Shown: in pieces, positions 45,381-57,266 of the stretch
Position numbering within the stretch: position 1 is the first letter of the stretch
How the letters are laid out: each line of letters starts with the position of its first letter
Source of the DNA: Saccopteryx bilineata
Taxonomy: Eukaryota; Chordata; Mammalia; Chiroptera; Emballonuridae
Assembly (NCBI RefSeq): GCF_036850765.1
Contig: NC_089494.1
Location: 54,639,809-54,703,808 of the forward strand
Direction of reading: 5' to 3'
Length of the DNA stretch: 64,000 nt
Notes under the pieces: model-generated
Databases searched by the model: none
What the model was told of the DNA's origin: nothing
What the model saw: only the letters and a program-made list of their open reading frames with translations
Program-made: the position numbers and the translations under genes

Positions 45381-46609
45381 TTATTTTTATAATCAAACTC
45401 ACTGATAAAGGTGTATCTAAACAAGTGAGATGCTCCCTTACTGAATATCCTCTATTAGAATATGTTAGGGAACACCTAGGTGGGAGAGAGATGTTCATTG
45501 ACTTTGCCATAATATATTGCAACTGCAGGTAAAACAGACCCAATGCTATCACATAAGAGAAAGTAATAAATTATCATGCTGAATAACTTTTTAACATTCT
45601 TCTTGTGCTTTTTCTTCCTTATCTCTCTGTTCTTTGTCAATAAGTTGTGAAATAAAACCATAAAGAGGCTCTATAAATAAATCCTGGTTGAACAATTTGA
45701 TAAGATTACTGACTGCATTATATATACAATTTCTCTGTTATACACTTAAACATCTACTTGCCAATATTTAATAAGCCTTCTTAATTATCAAATTTCAAAT
45801 TTTACTCTTCTATCCTGATTCTGGAAATTCCCAGCATTCTATTTTCTAAGATATATTTTAAATAAGTCAACACATTGCTGAAAACAGCTTAATAAGTGAA
45901 CAAGACACCTTCTTCCAACCCCCTTTCCAACTTCAAGGGAGCATTACTACATTTCTTATACTATATAAGAAAAGATCTGAGGGGTTGAGATTTATTTGCA
46001 AAGCATAATAGAAATGTTTCTTAAGAAATTATATACCATCCCTATCCTTGGTAAGACATGAACTATACAAGGAAAGATAAAGTAGAAAGGGATAGTGATA
46101 AATGCCTACCACAATATAAATGAACCCTCAAAAGTGTGACTTGGGCATTAAAACAAACTATGTAATTAAAGAGTTGAGGGTTATACAATAATTCCCTTTT
46201 CTTGGAATTCTAACTGCACAAAGATACATTCGTTTTGGGTAAATAAAGTTCCATTAATGTTACAGACCTTAGCTTTAAATATTTATAAAAATATGACTTG
46301 ATTGATTTGAAAGATTTAGGAGTATTTCTCAAACACTAGCACCTAGTGAGATAGGAATAGTCATTATTATTCATATCTGCTATAGCATCACTTGCACATA
46401 CCTTAAAACTACTGGGTACGTATTTATAAAGACATTTCTCATAACACTGAAGTTACTTTTCTTTCTGCCTTCTGTGACAACAGGTAAACAGAAATGTAGA
46501 GAAATTAAATTTTTATAAATGAGGTTAAAAATAAAAGATACAAAGATAATCATTCTAAACTACCTTCCCTATAAAATGTCTCCTTTTTACCCACGTTCTT
46601 TAACAAAAA
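45381..46609. other. no recognised feature
   Basis: AT-rich unique sequence. Only 61-74-codon frames, with no motif. Confidence 0.45.
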
Positions 46610-46611
46610 TA

Positions 46612-47254
46612 CAGTGATACCTCAGTTTTTGTTGTTAATCTGTCCAAAAACAATCTGCGAAATCCAAAACTGACAAAAACCGAGGCAGTTATTTCCATAT
46701 GAATCAATGTAAATCCAATTAATTCATTCTAGACACTCCAAAATATTATATATACCAAAAACACATTTTATAGAGAATAAATGTAGTGTCTAATACAAAA
46801 AACAAGAAATTAATATAAAATGAATATAAAAGACCACTGTAAAGAATAAATGAACATTTAACATGGCATTTACATTTCTGAAAACTCTTCTTGGCATATG
46901 GAAGATGGCGAGGAGGGAAGAGAGAGGTGCAGATACTATATACACAGTAATCACATGTAATTGCAGTATTAGCACTCACAATCAATAAGAAGCACAAAAA
47001 CACTGGAAAGCAATGGAATTGTTTGGCTAGATGTGGATGCAAAGGGTGATGCTCACGCAATGAGAAACACCACCACACTGAGCAGGAGAACACATGGGTC
47101 ACCCTTTGTTTGCGCAAAATTAGCAGCGAGGTCATATGGGCACACCAACAAAATCCGAGGCAACTACGAAAACTGAGACAAATTTTTCGCGGAAAAAATC
47201 GACGAAAACCAAAACTAACAATAACCAAAGTCAACAAACACCGAGACATTACTG
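46612..47254. mobile_element. 643-bp TA-flanked inverted-repeat element (Tc1/mariner-type)
   Basis: Left end CAGTGATACCTCAGTTTTTG and the reverse complement of the right end CAGTAATGTCTCGGTGTTTG match. TA flanks both sides (46610-46611, 47255-47256). Near each end are further short motifs of the AAAACTGA/AAACCGAGG kind in both orientations. A 172-codon minus frame (46746-47264) spans almost the whole element but overruns the end and shows no transposase motif, so I do not call it a gene. Confidence 0.8.
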
Positions 47255-47281
47255 TATTTTCCAATTTTAAAAAAGAAAGGC

Positions 47282-47416
47282 ACCCTGGTCAGTTGGCTCA
47301 GTGGTAGAGTGTTGGCCCAGTGTGTGGATATCCTGGGTTCAATTCCCCATCAAGGTACACAGGAGAAGCAACCATCTGTTTCTCTACCCCTTCCCCCCTC
47401 CTCTCTCTCTCTCTCT

Positions 47417-47454
<38 letters not shown>

Positions 47455-47665
47455 CCCTCTCTTATCCTCCCACAGCCATGACTTGATTGGTTCTAGCACA
47501 CCAGCCCCAGGTGCTGAGGATGGCTCAGTGGAGCCTGTGCCTCAGGTACTAAAAATAGCTCATTTGAGAACATGACCCCAGACAAGAGTTGCCAGGTGGA
47601 TCCTTGCCCAGGCACATACAGCAGTCTGTCTCTATATCTTCCACCCCTCACTTTGAAAAAAAAAA
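47282..47665 (+). mobile_element. tRNA-derived SINE (S3)
   Basis: ACCCTGGTCAGTTGGCTCAG, B box GGTTCAATTCCCC, ACACAGGAGAAGCAACCATC, an expanded CT tract (47398-47460), GGTGGATCCTTGCCCAGGC and an A tail. AAAGGCA lies at both ends. Confidence 0.9.
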
Positions 47666-48742
47666 AGGCAAATGTCTAAAATTCAACAACGTAGTACCAT
47701 AAATAGTGACACATTATTTTCCCTTAACAATGTAAGCAATAAATTGTTAAGGCTCTATAAGACTGTTTCTAAATTAAGATTTAGTGGCAAAATAAAAGAT
47801 TAAAAAAATAAAACTTGAACCTCATTACAGAATTGGGCTTTATATATTTACTTCATTTTCCTTTTAAATTCTCTTTGATTTTATATCTAGTTTGTAGGTT
47901 TTCTGTGATTTGTCAATAAAGCCTTCTGCTGTGTTCCCAAATAAAAGACATAATGATCCCACTAATTCTTTCTAAATTAAAGCTTTGCAGTAAAACTGCC
48001 ATTATCTCTTTATGTTTATTGCTTTTCTTTAGAACACAAGTTTGAAAGTTAAATATCTCCATTACAAGCCAACAAAATAAGATCATTTCTTAAATCTGTG
48101 CCCAACGCTTCATTTGGGGCCTCTTTGGCAAAAGTGTGATTACATTTTCATTGTAACCAAAGCAGTAAAAATTTTTCCTCCAAATGACTTTGTATCCCCA
48201 CAACCAAATAGACTTTAGTGTGTGAAAACAAAAGTTTGCTGAGGTTGGAGGAGACCGTTCTATTCGGAACCTTGGCTGCTTTAATTTGAAATAGAATGTC
48301 TCTTCATTTTTCTTCCCACTATAAACAAAAGGTTCCTAGCTTTTTAGTAGCAACAATGAGGGCAATTAAAGACTGGTGAGTAGCTTTTCTAGTCATCAGC
48401 CCAACTGAGGAATTGACCTTTGACAGCTGGACTGATGGAATACTATGAGTTGTCAAAGAAAGCCCATAAGAACCATATAGACTGACATACCAACGTTTTT
48501 CATGTACCCATCAGAAACTCTCACGTCTGATGGTGTTCACATAGCTGCAGGTTATTAGGAAGGACCCTTAAACGAACAAGAGAGCCCTCTTTGGGGGCCA
48601 TTCCCTATCATAATAATGTTAAGTAAAACCTGCTGGTGGTGGAAAAACTTAATGAGAAACAATAATATATCACTGTTTTTTGATGGCTGGCAAGCTATAG
48701 GGGATTCTATTTTTTTGTTTTTTATTTTTGTTGGTTGGTTTT
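47666..48742. other. repeat-free sequence, candidate conserved non-coding
   Basis: No transposon is recognised. 48080-48500 is less AT-rich than its surroundings and has homeobox-like and CAGCTG motifs, but conservation cannot be judged from one sequence. Confidence 0.35.
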
Positions 48743-48922
48743 TAAGATTTTATTTACTGATTTTACAGAGAAAGGAGTGGGGAGAAATGAAAAGTAATTG
48801 CTTCACACTTGTTCATTCGTTGCTGTTCTCATATGTGCCTTAACCGGGCAAGCCCAGGGTTTAAAACCAGCGACCTCAGCATTCCAGGTCGGCGCTCCAT
48901 CGACTGTGCCACCACAGGTCAG
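48743..48922 (-). mobile_element. tRNA-derived SINE (S1)
   Basis: Minus strand: CCTGACCTGTGGTGGCACAG, TCGATGGAGCGCCGACCTGG, GGTTTTAAACCCTGGGCTTG, CCGGTTAAGGCACATATGAG, then tail AAAATCTTAAAAA. The GGTTTC/GGTTTTT flanks are too short to prove a duplication. Confidence 0.9.
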
Positions 48923-50146
48923 GTTTCTTTTGTGTTTTGAGAAATTAATTTTCTGTCTGAGTTTTATAGTGATCTCAAGGAGGTAATAAAAGTGGTTATT
49001 GTTGTTGTTGTTGTTTTTACCTATCTTGCATAGCTGTTAAAATTCCAAAATGTGTTTATTAATTCAATAAAATTTTCTTTGAATTAGATACAAAAAAATA
49101 AAAACACAATCCAGAAAGAGAGTCCCTAAATAATTTCTCTAATACCTCAAGTGAACAATTAAGTAAATGTTTAGTTTGCAACCAAATAGAAACTATTAGA
49201 ATATCATCCTCGGTAACCATGACTCCATTTGAAATGTAGAGGTAGGTGTACTCCTTGACAAATTAACGTTATTCATAACAGGTTAAAAATATTTATTAGT
49301 AAAACTCAGCTATTAAGTAAAAAGTAGCTTTAAGATAACTTGACCTATAACGGTTTTTCTACAATGAAGAAGCCAGGGTCATTTCCCATTTAAATTTCAA
49401 GTATGCTAACATTCATAAGAATGTTATGATAAATTAAGGACCACATACCATAATTTAAACATAATCAATAACTCCTCTATTATTCCTTCAATGAACACTT
49501 AGTAAGCAGCACATGTTATGGCAGCCTGAGATCCCTATGATTAATAACTGTGGCTCAGTTTAAGAGCTTCTGTTTCTGGACATGGATAAGAGAAATGAAG
49601 TCAAGTGTTAAGCCAAACGTCCTGGCTTCTGCATCAAGCCCATAAGGGTATGCCAAAGAATCACTCATGACTTATTATAAGATAATGGTCAGATTTTTCT
49701 CATATGTGTAGATGCTTTACTCAACAAGGATAAGAGTGTCGAATCAATAAAAGCACTTAATAAAAAACCACACCAAGAAACCTTTTAAATAAGAGAAAAA
49801 ATATTTCCAAGTTTTCCTTTTCATTTGTAGTGCTCCTCTATAAATAAGTAACACTTGAATCAGGACCAACCGTAACAGAAAAGTGTGTCGTTGAGGCACT
49901 TCTTCTGTTTACTATGCACAGTTGTCCATTACCCACAGGAGCACACGTGGCGTATCTATAGATGAGGAGTTGTGAGTTAGGGGATGGTGTAGCTGTTGAC
50001 TATCTAATAAGCAAATGTCTGAAAATGACATCCTGCTGTTGCTTGTTGCAGAGTAACTCCCCAACCCCAAAACACTCCATTGATTCCCCTCTGTCACTTG
50101 ATTTTTAAATTTTTCTGATTTCCAGTTTCTGGCCCATTTTGTATTA
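48923..50146. other. no recognised feature
   Basis: AT-rich unique sequence with a (TTG)n run at 48999-49015. A 131-codon minus frame at 49912-50307 runs from this flank into the LTR and is chance. Confidence 0.45.
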
Positions 50147-50665
50147 TTGTATGAGATAGTCAGGTGCTGCGGCCACAAGAGGACACAAGGGAGAAACTCG
50201 GGAAAACAAAGTTTATTATACTCCCAGGTCCTAGAGACAGGAGACATACCATTCAGGGCACGCCATGCAGGGTCCCATAGAAAAACACCAGGGTGGTCAG
50301 GAGTCAAAACAGGAGCAAGGCAGAGAGTTCAGGCCTCCGCCTTTATTGGGTTTCTGTAGGAAAAATAAACCAGGGCAGGCAATGGATTTAAGATTAGCTA
50401 TACAGTTTGAATAATTTAGGCAAGCTTTGGGCTATACAGATATTTCTCAAATTGCCTGGTACCTAGCCTGGGGATGATTAAGGTTTAGGAATATTGCTCC
50501 TGGGGTGAACAGACCAGATACTAGAGCTGTGGCTCTGGGTTGGCTGCTTTGCATATCAAAGTCATGCTCTCTCTGGGCCCCTTGCTATCACTAAAAATTA
50601 GCTAGCCCCAAGAGGGACAAGTTCTTCCTGGCCAGAAAGGTATTTTTAAAGATGTTAAAACATCA
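50147..50665 (-). mobile_element. solo LTR of a third ERV family (C)
   Basis: On the minus strand: GGCCAGGAAGAACTTGTCCC, a CAATAAAGGCGG poly(A)-signal region (near 50341-50352), CTCTGCCTTGCTCCTGTTTTG, then TAATAAACTTTGTTTTCC and a final GTGGCCGCAGCACCTGAC. Layout and two AATAAA-type signals fit an ERV LTR. I found no clean target duplication, so ends are approximate. Confidence 0.7.
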
Positions 50666-51271
50666 TAATAAAAGAGAAAAAAATGCACACACATATACAC
50701 ACAGCACATGGCCTTAAAATGAACTCAATTAAGTGGGCTAGACCAAAAAAACCTTACATTAATTTATCTTTACACAAAAACAACAGTAAATCAATGCTAT
50801 TTATTCACTATGCTTTTCAGAGTGCTTTTAGAAGACTGGTGTTGATTTGTTCTTCATCAAAGATTTCTTTAAGCGGCAATTTTTATGATCAGAAATCACC
50901 AGAAAAGCCAAATGGGGCTTCAACAGTCCCATGGGCTCAGCTTCGCAGCTCTCTCACTTGTGAACTGTTCTGAACTGTATTTCAAATACCTCATTTTTCT
51001 TTATTGCCTTTTATACTGAGCAAAGGCCTGGATATGTAATATTTATTTCTATCTAAAAGGGAGCCCAGTACAACTGGTTCTATTGACACATGCGGGTATA
51101 ACACAGAGGTGCTCTGGCTGAGATTCAGGCCATATCATGGAGAAGACAAAAAAGGAATTTTTTTGTGGTCTGCTTTGGCATGGCTCCAGGTGTTGGGTTG
51201 CTCTGTGTTGATGCCTTAATATGTAAGGGACTGCTTGAGGCTAAACGGAAAAGGACTACTGGGGAATCCTC
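50666..51271. other. no recognised feature
   Basis: Unique sequence. The 96-codon frame at 50683-50973 is not convincing. Confidence 0.4.
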
Positions 51272-51835
51272 TGGTTAAGACTGTCTCCATACATGATGTT
51301 TTGAGTTTACAATGCCCACTCCCATAAAAACTTAAAAAAAATTTTAAGAAGGTAGAGAGACCTGCAACAGATCCTGTACCCTCTACATCAGCTGCTTCTT
51401 GAGATGAAACACCTGTAGTACAGGCAGAATGATCCCCAGTGTCTCCTGCATGTTCCTTAACCAATCCTGATCCACCTGACCCAGTATCTCTAGCACCTCC
51501 TGCAGGTTCTCCTGCCTCTCCAGCTTCCTCCTCCCAATAGGTCACTCTCTCCCACCTTGCAATGCCCCTTCCAGTGTGCAAGCCAGCCACAGGAATAAAG
51601 GTAAAGAATTGTTTTTTACACTTATTTTTTGGTCATTTTTTCTGTTAATAACAGTACAGTGTCCAGTACAGTATATTTATGTCCTTTTCCTTTCTCTGTG
51701 GCTTAGTTGTGTTTTTATGTCCTAGATTATGATTTTACAACTGTGTTAGGATAGGTAAGTGACTTAGGGTAGGGTGTGTTTCAGTTTACACCAAAAGTCA
51801 CATTATGTCACTGTCATAGGAACCCCAGCAGTTGT
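51272..51835 (+). mobile_element. second Tigger-like element, more heavily deleted
   Basis: Aligns to the ends and C-terminal part of 24440-26117: ACATGATGTTTTGAGTTTAC, then directly the region encoding KKVERPATDPVPSTSAAS, the Ser/Pro-rich tail, GTGTGCAAGCCAGCCACAGG and GGAATAAAGGTAAAG, and finally TGTCACTGTCATAGGAAC. The N-terminal piece and all core sequence are lost. The outermost TIR bases have decayed. It has no hAT insert. Confidence 0.82.
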
Positions 51836-51982
51836 AAATATGCACATATTAAAGGATGTAAAAACTCACAAGAAAGGGAATATGCCCACTATCTCCAAAG
51901 TGATAAAAATCCTTGGCAGATGTTTTCTGTGTGTTGCATAGCTAGGCAGCCAGACCCCCTTGGTTTCCCTGACTCCCTGCAG

Positions 51983-52020
51983 GCACACACACATGTTGTG
52001 TGTGTGTGTGTGGGGGGGGG
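51983..52020. repeat. (CA)n/(TG)n inverted microsatellite
   Basis: GCACACACACATG is followed at once by TTGTGTGTGTGTGTGTG and a run of G. The two halves are complementary and can fold as a hairpin. Confidence 0.9.
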
Positions 52021-52094
52021 TTGAACAGCATGCCCTTTTTTCCCCCAAAGTGTCTTATAGCTGGAGGTCAGTTTCTAACTCCCCATTTTTCAGG

Positions 52095-52255
52095 ACCACT
52101 GGAGCAAGTTGCTTAACCTCTGTCACGGTTTTATGTGTAGATGAGAATATAGGTGTTTATCTCCAAGAATGACAGTGAGGACTGTATGTACTGATCAAAG
52201 TCTGCTTCGAAAAGTCTGTACTTAGCAAGTACTCAGTAAGTGTTAGCCATGATTT
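52095..52255 (+). mobile_element. MIR SINE
   Basis: GAGCAAGTTGCTTAACCTCTG, AATGACAGTGAGGACTG and CTTAGCAAGTACTCAGTAAG follow MIR order. Confidence 0.75.
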
Positions 52256-52510
52256 TATATCATGGCATTCATTTTATTACTCAAAAGGTATTATGTAGTA
52301 GTTTCTTACATTTCGGAGTCTTTATTAGTTATCTGCCTATGAACATATATAAAATAAATAATGATATACTGTCTCTAGAGAGAATATATATTATTATATA
52401 ATATATACAAAATTTGCCTGAGGTAAATAAAAAAGTATCAAAGCATCAATAGACTTTTTAAAATTAGAGTTGTCTGTGTAATAAATAGATGTAGAGTGCA
52501 ATATTTTTAA

Positions 52511-52618
52511 AAAGATTGTATTTATTTATTTTAGAGAGAGAAAACAGCAGGGGGATGAGCAGGAAGTATCAACTCAGTAGTTGGTTCTCATCTGTGTGGG
52601 GGTGGGAATCAGAGCTCA
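52511..52618 (-). mobile_element. tRNA-derived SINE fragment
   Basis: AAGATTGTATTTATTTATTT, AGAGAGAGAAAACAGC and CTCATCTGTGTGGG resemble the tail and middle of an S1-like SINE. The tRNA head is missing. Confidence 0.6.
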
Positions 52619-52715
52619 GATTTCTCATTTATAAAATGTGGATAACATTAGATCCTACCTTCCCTGAGAAGCCTAACCAAGGAAATGTGTAATACACAGT
52701 GACTGCTTAGTCAAA
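52619..52715 (+). mobile_element. MIR SINE fragment
   Basis: ATTTCTCATTTATAAAATGT, GGATAACATTAGATCCTACC and ACACAGTGACTGC follow the MIR middle. Confidence 0.6.
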
Positions 52716-53579
52716 AATTGTTATGTATTTGAATTGAGAAGTAGCTACATATAAATGCTCATGAAAATTGTGAATTTGAAAGACATAACTAAACATAAGA
52801 CTAGAAAAGAACATGTGATGTGAATGCCTCTCAAAAGTGCCAAGAAATACTGTGATAACTGAACCAACCTTTTGTTGATTCTGGATTCAAGACAGTCACT
52901 GGACATGGAATTATGGACCAAAAGACCTAGGGACATAATATACCTGCTTTTAAACTCCAAGGTGGCCTCTCCCTTTTGGAACATTGATTGTTTAGTTCTG
53001 CTTCTATGTAAGTGACTAGTACACTTATCTCTAGTAATATCTACTGATCTCATAATCCATCATTTTACAGAGAGGACTGCTGCGGTAAGTCTGAATGAAT
53101 GAATGAATGAATGAATGGATGGACAGACAGATAGATAGGGAGATGGTGTATTGTGTAGTAAGTACTGCTTGAAATTAAAAGGCTTCTGCCACAAGATCTT
53201 TTGCTAGGTTAGTTAACTTAGAGATGCAGTAGACACCTGGCATTAGTAAATTTACCATTTGCATTTCAACTTCTCACAAAAGTTGATGCTACACAGACAA
53301 AAGAGAAAATTGCCTAGTAACTAATCTAGACACGTGTCAGCATTTATAGCTTAATATGTCTCTACTTTTTTTTAATTATCCATTTCAATCTCTCTTCCCC
53401 AAGATAAATAACTCTAGAGCTCCCAATAGAAGTAAAGAAAACAATGAGAGGATTGGTTGGTTATAAGATGGAACATTCAATTCAGCAGTTACTTAGTGCC
53501 TTAGAATGATATCAACATCTCATACAGAAGCAAGTAAAATCAGTTGATGAATAATTTTTACTGACACTAAATTCAGAAT
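52716..53579. other. unique sequence with a (GAAT)n microsatellite
   Basis: A GAAT repeat of about six units lies at 53091-53117, followed by GATGGACAGACAGATAGATA. A 102-codon minus frame at 52745-53053 has no motif. Confidence 0.5.
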
Positions 53580-53602
53580 AAAAGTTCACTTAGTAGAGAA
53601 AA

Positions 53603-55946
53603 GGCACCGTGAGGAGCGCTACTGATAAATCTCCCCAATATTTCAACAAGTTCTTCAACCAGAGACACAAAAATCTATCCTTGGAGTGTCTGGAAGTCCC
53701 ATACACTGAAAACAAAGATATGATCAAGCAAAAAATTGACTAAATATATAATCAACCCTGTAGGAAATAAGACAGAGAAAGGAATAAACCACCTTCCTCA
53801 CTAACCTGAGCAAGGGTTGCTTACACTTGGAGCTGAGATAGAGGGCTAAGGGTGTGGAGGAAGCCAGGCTGCGGCACAGACGTCCAAGCCAAGGAAAGAG
53901 TGTGCCTGCAGCGATTCAGCCAACGCGGGCTAATGCTCGAGCCAGACCCCGGCAAAGATGGGCAAGCGGCAGCTGCCATTAGCCCCAATATCCTGGTCGG
54001 CGAGCACGGATAGTGTGCAAGAGGTTTCTCCTAGCGCCCTGGGAGTGGGCACCCATGTTCCTGGACAAAGGGGCAGGATCAGAGGCCTTTGCGTGGGCTG
54101 TGACCAGAGTCGCGGTGTGGTCCCTGCACCCTGAATAGCAGCGTGCAGGGAGTGCGTGAAAGCAAACTTCCCTATACCTGAACTTCTCTGGGCAGGCAGG
54201 GCACCTCATTCAGCCATTCAAGCTAACATCACCAGGAAGAAAAAATACAAAAGCATTAGGGGGAGGGGCATGCAAGCAGCTTGCAGTCTGTTTTGGGAGC
54301 AGATCTGCAGATCCAATCGCTGAAATTAGCTTAACCCACAGTCTGCTCACCTCCCAACTGACCTACATCCTCTAACTGACAAGATCTCTCTCAGTTCAGT
54401 GATCTAAGACAAGAGGTGTGATATGTTTGAGTGCCTCTTGCTATACACATAGGGGTGGGGGAAACTTCTGATTGGCAGAGCTTTCATACTCAGAGCTATA
54501 CATTAAAAAGAGGGATTTGGCAGCTTGTAAGACCTCCCGTTCTGCAGGCAGCAACTAGGGCATCTTCCTGCCAGCCAAAACAGGTTACAAAGTGCAAAAA
54601 GCCTGGGGAGAGTGGTCCTACAGAGTGCTGAGCATACTGGACATGCCTGGAGGCTCATAAAAAGGCACCTTGAGAGCAATTGGCTCCCAGCCCTGCCTAA
54701 TTATGCAGCGACTCTGACTGCCAGAGCCTTACCCAGAGCCCTGCACAGAATGGGAATAGAATGGGGATTTGCCAGCTCTTTGAGGCTCTTACTCTCCAAG
54801 CAGAGGCAGCGGCAACCTCATAGCTGGATCATCAGGCTGCTAATTCAGGAAGGAGAGACTAGGAGAGAGGCTCCGGGAAAATGGATTCACTCATTGTCGG
54901 AGCCTGCAAATTCTCACAAGCCTCAACTAACAACGAGACTGAAGCCTAATATATGGCATCGCCATAGAGACTTATCAACTGTGAATCCCTACCTAAGTAT
55001 GCCACAGGGGCAGAGGCTGGGGTACAGAGTCACCCACCAGGAAGAGGGAGAGGAAAGAAAAAGCAAGAAGATAACCTCTCAAAATCAAGAATAATCGACA
55101 GACTTTCTAACTTTTTCCATTTTTTTTGTTTGTTTCTTTCATCTTCTTGTCTTTTTTTTTCCTCCTCCACCTTGGTCTGTTTATTCTCTGCCCATATTAT
55201 TCTTTTCCCTTCTTGAACCACACTACCCATAAGTGTTAAATCTCTCATTTTCTTTCTTTTCTTCTTCCTTTCTCTCTATGAGGGTAACACTCCAAAAACC
55301 TTAACTCTCTCTCTCTCTCTTTGTCCATTAATCTTTTTTCCTCTTTTCCTTTTTTCCTTTTTTTTTCTCCCTTTCTATTAGTTTCTTCTTTTTTCCTTTA
55401 CTTTTCCTCTCATTCAATCCTCAATCACAAACAAATTATTTTATTTGGGACTCAAATTTTTTTTTCTTGGTGGCATTTTGGGTGCTTTTTACTTCGCTTT
55501 TTAACTCATTAGCATTCCCCCCAACTCCGGCTACCCATTCTACCTAGTTTTTGTTCCACTTAAAACAATAGTATTTTGTTTCCTTCTTCCTGTTACCTTC
55601 TTGTTCTTCTCATTATATCTCTTAGACAACCATCACTTACAAGCAAATCATTTTATTCTTGACCCAAATTTTTTCCATTTTTGCATTTTGTGGGTCCATA
55701 CCTCCTTTTTTGCCCCTTTATCACTTCTCCCCAACTCAGGCCCTCCATTATAGGTAGCTTTTGTTCTATTTAGCACAATATAATTCCCCATGTATCATGG
55801 TATTTCCTCAAGGAGGAGGGGAGAGAAAAAGAAAAAAAGAGGGAAACAATAAATTTTCTTTTTTTTTCCTTTCCACTTATTTATTTATTTTTTACTTTTT
55901 ATTCTTTATTAATTCTCATTAGTGCTATCAACAAAACCACTCTCAG
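53603..55946 (+). promoter_or_regulatory. L1 5'UTR/promoter region with long pyrimidine tract
   Basis: The first 1.5 kb is GC-richer than the surroundings (for example GGCTGCGGCACAGACGTCCA near 53869, CAACGCGGGCTAATGCTCGA near 53921), as L1 internal promoters are. From about 55096 to 55740 the plus strand is dominated by C and T with TTTTTCC, CTCTCTCT and TTCTTTTT runs. A 160-codon plus frame (54612-55094) lies in the 5'UTR. It has no motif I know, but the sequence GTACAGAGTCACCCACCAGG at its end leads straight into the tract. Confidence 0.75.
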
Positions 55947-57037
55947 ATGCCATTAAGGAAAAGGAAATCAAATATCATAGATACAAAAGAGAGAGAGGTA
56001 GCACAGATAGATGAGGAAAAATCTATGGAGAAAAATTTAATATATTGGAAACCTTGAAGCTAAATGACAGAGAATTTAAAATATAAATCCTAAAAATACT
56101 CAGAGATATAAAAGAAAACACAGACAGCAATTTAGGGAGCTCAGAAAACAACTCAATGAACACAAAGAATATATAACCAAGGAAATTGAAACTATAAAAA
56201 CAAATCAAACAGAGATGAAAAACTCAATTCATGAACTGAAAAACTAGGTAACAAGCTTAGCTAATAGAACAGGCCAGATAGAAGGTAGGATTAGTGAAAT
56301 AGAAGACAAGCAACTTGAGGCACAACAGAGAGAAGAAGAGAGAGACTCAAAAATTTTTTAAAAATGAGAAAGCCCCACACAAACTGTCTGACTCCATCAA
56401 AAAGACTAACATAATAATAATAAGTATATCAGAGGGAGAAGAGAAAGAAAACGGAATGGAGAACATATTCAAACAAATAATAGATAAGAACTTCCCAAGA
56501 CTGTGGAAAGAACCAAAGCCTCAAATTCAAGAAGCAAACAGAACTCCGAGTTTTCTTAACCCCAACAAACATACTCCAAGGCACATCATAATGAAATTGG
56601 CACAAACCAACGGCAAAGAAAAAATTCTCAAGGCAGCCAGGGAAAAGAAGAATACAACATATAAAGAAAGGCCCATTAGATTATCATCCGATTTCTCAAC
56701 AGAAACTCTACAAACTAGAAGAGAGTGGACCCCAATATTTAAAGTCCTGAAAGAGAGGAACTTTGAGCCATGAATACTATACCCATCAAAGCTATCCTTC
56801 AAATAAGAAGGAGAAATAAAAACATTCACAGATACAGAAAAAATGAGGGAATTTATCATCAGAAAACCCCCACTCCAGGAATTACTAAAGGGGGTTCTCC
56901 AATCAGATACAAAGAACAACAACAACAAAAAAGCCACAAGTAAAAGCTCCAAGAAGAACACAATAAAACCAAATTCAAACTGTGACAACAAAAAGAAAGG
57001 GGGGGAGAGGATGGAGATTAACAGTAGCAAAGGATGA
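55947..57037 (+). pseudogene. L1 ORF1 (RNA-binding chaperone), broken
   Basis: Starts MPLRKRKSNIIDTKEREVAQ. The N-terminal and coiled-coil part (to about 56310) is crossed by many stops and shifts. The central and C-terminal part is readable in the 152-codon frame 56315-56773: EENIIIISISEGEEKENGME-like text leading to FKQIIDKNFPRLWKEPKPQI, TPRHIIMKLAQTNGKEKILK (the RRM/C-terminal region) and RPIRLSSDFSTETLQTRREW. After a stop near 56773 it continues as REFIIRKPPLQELLKGVLQS and a Lys/Asn-rich tail to 57037. In an active L1 this protein binds L1 RNA as a trimer in cytoplasmic particles. This copy cannot make it. Confidence 0.9.
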
Positions 57038-57266
57038 TGGAGTGCAGAAGTACTCACAAAATAGTGCACTACAATGAACAGGCTAGGAACACTTTTCATT
57101 ACTTAAAGGTAACCACAATTGAAAAAACCACCACAGAAGCACATGATTTAAAAAAGATAGCAACAGAGGAAAGATGTATGGAATACAACCAAATAAAAAC
57201 AAAACATAGAAAAACGGAAGAGAAGGATCAAACAAGACACAAAACTAACAGAAAGCAATCTATAAA

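Noticed and set aside
46746..47264. 172-codon minus-strand open frame
   Set aside because: It crosses the end of the inverted-repeat element and has no transposase or other recognised motif. Cys/Phe-rich composition is typical of chance frames in AT-rich DNA.
51216..51590. 124-codon minus frame, Gly/Glu-rich
   Set aside because: Antisense of the Ser/Pro-rich tail of the Tigger remnant.
56527..57099. 190-codon minus-strand open frame
   Set aside because: Antisense of L1 ORF1. The sense strand matches ORF1 motifs.
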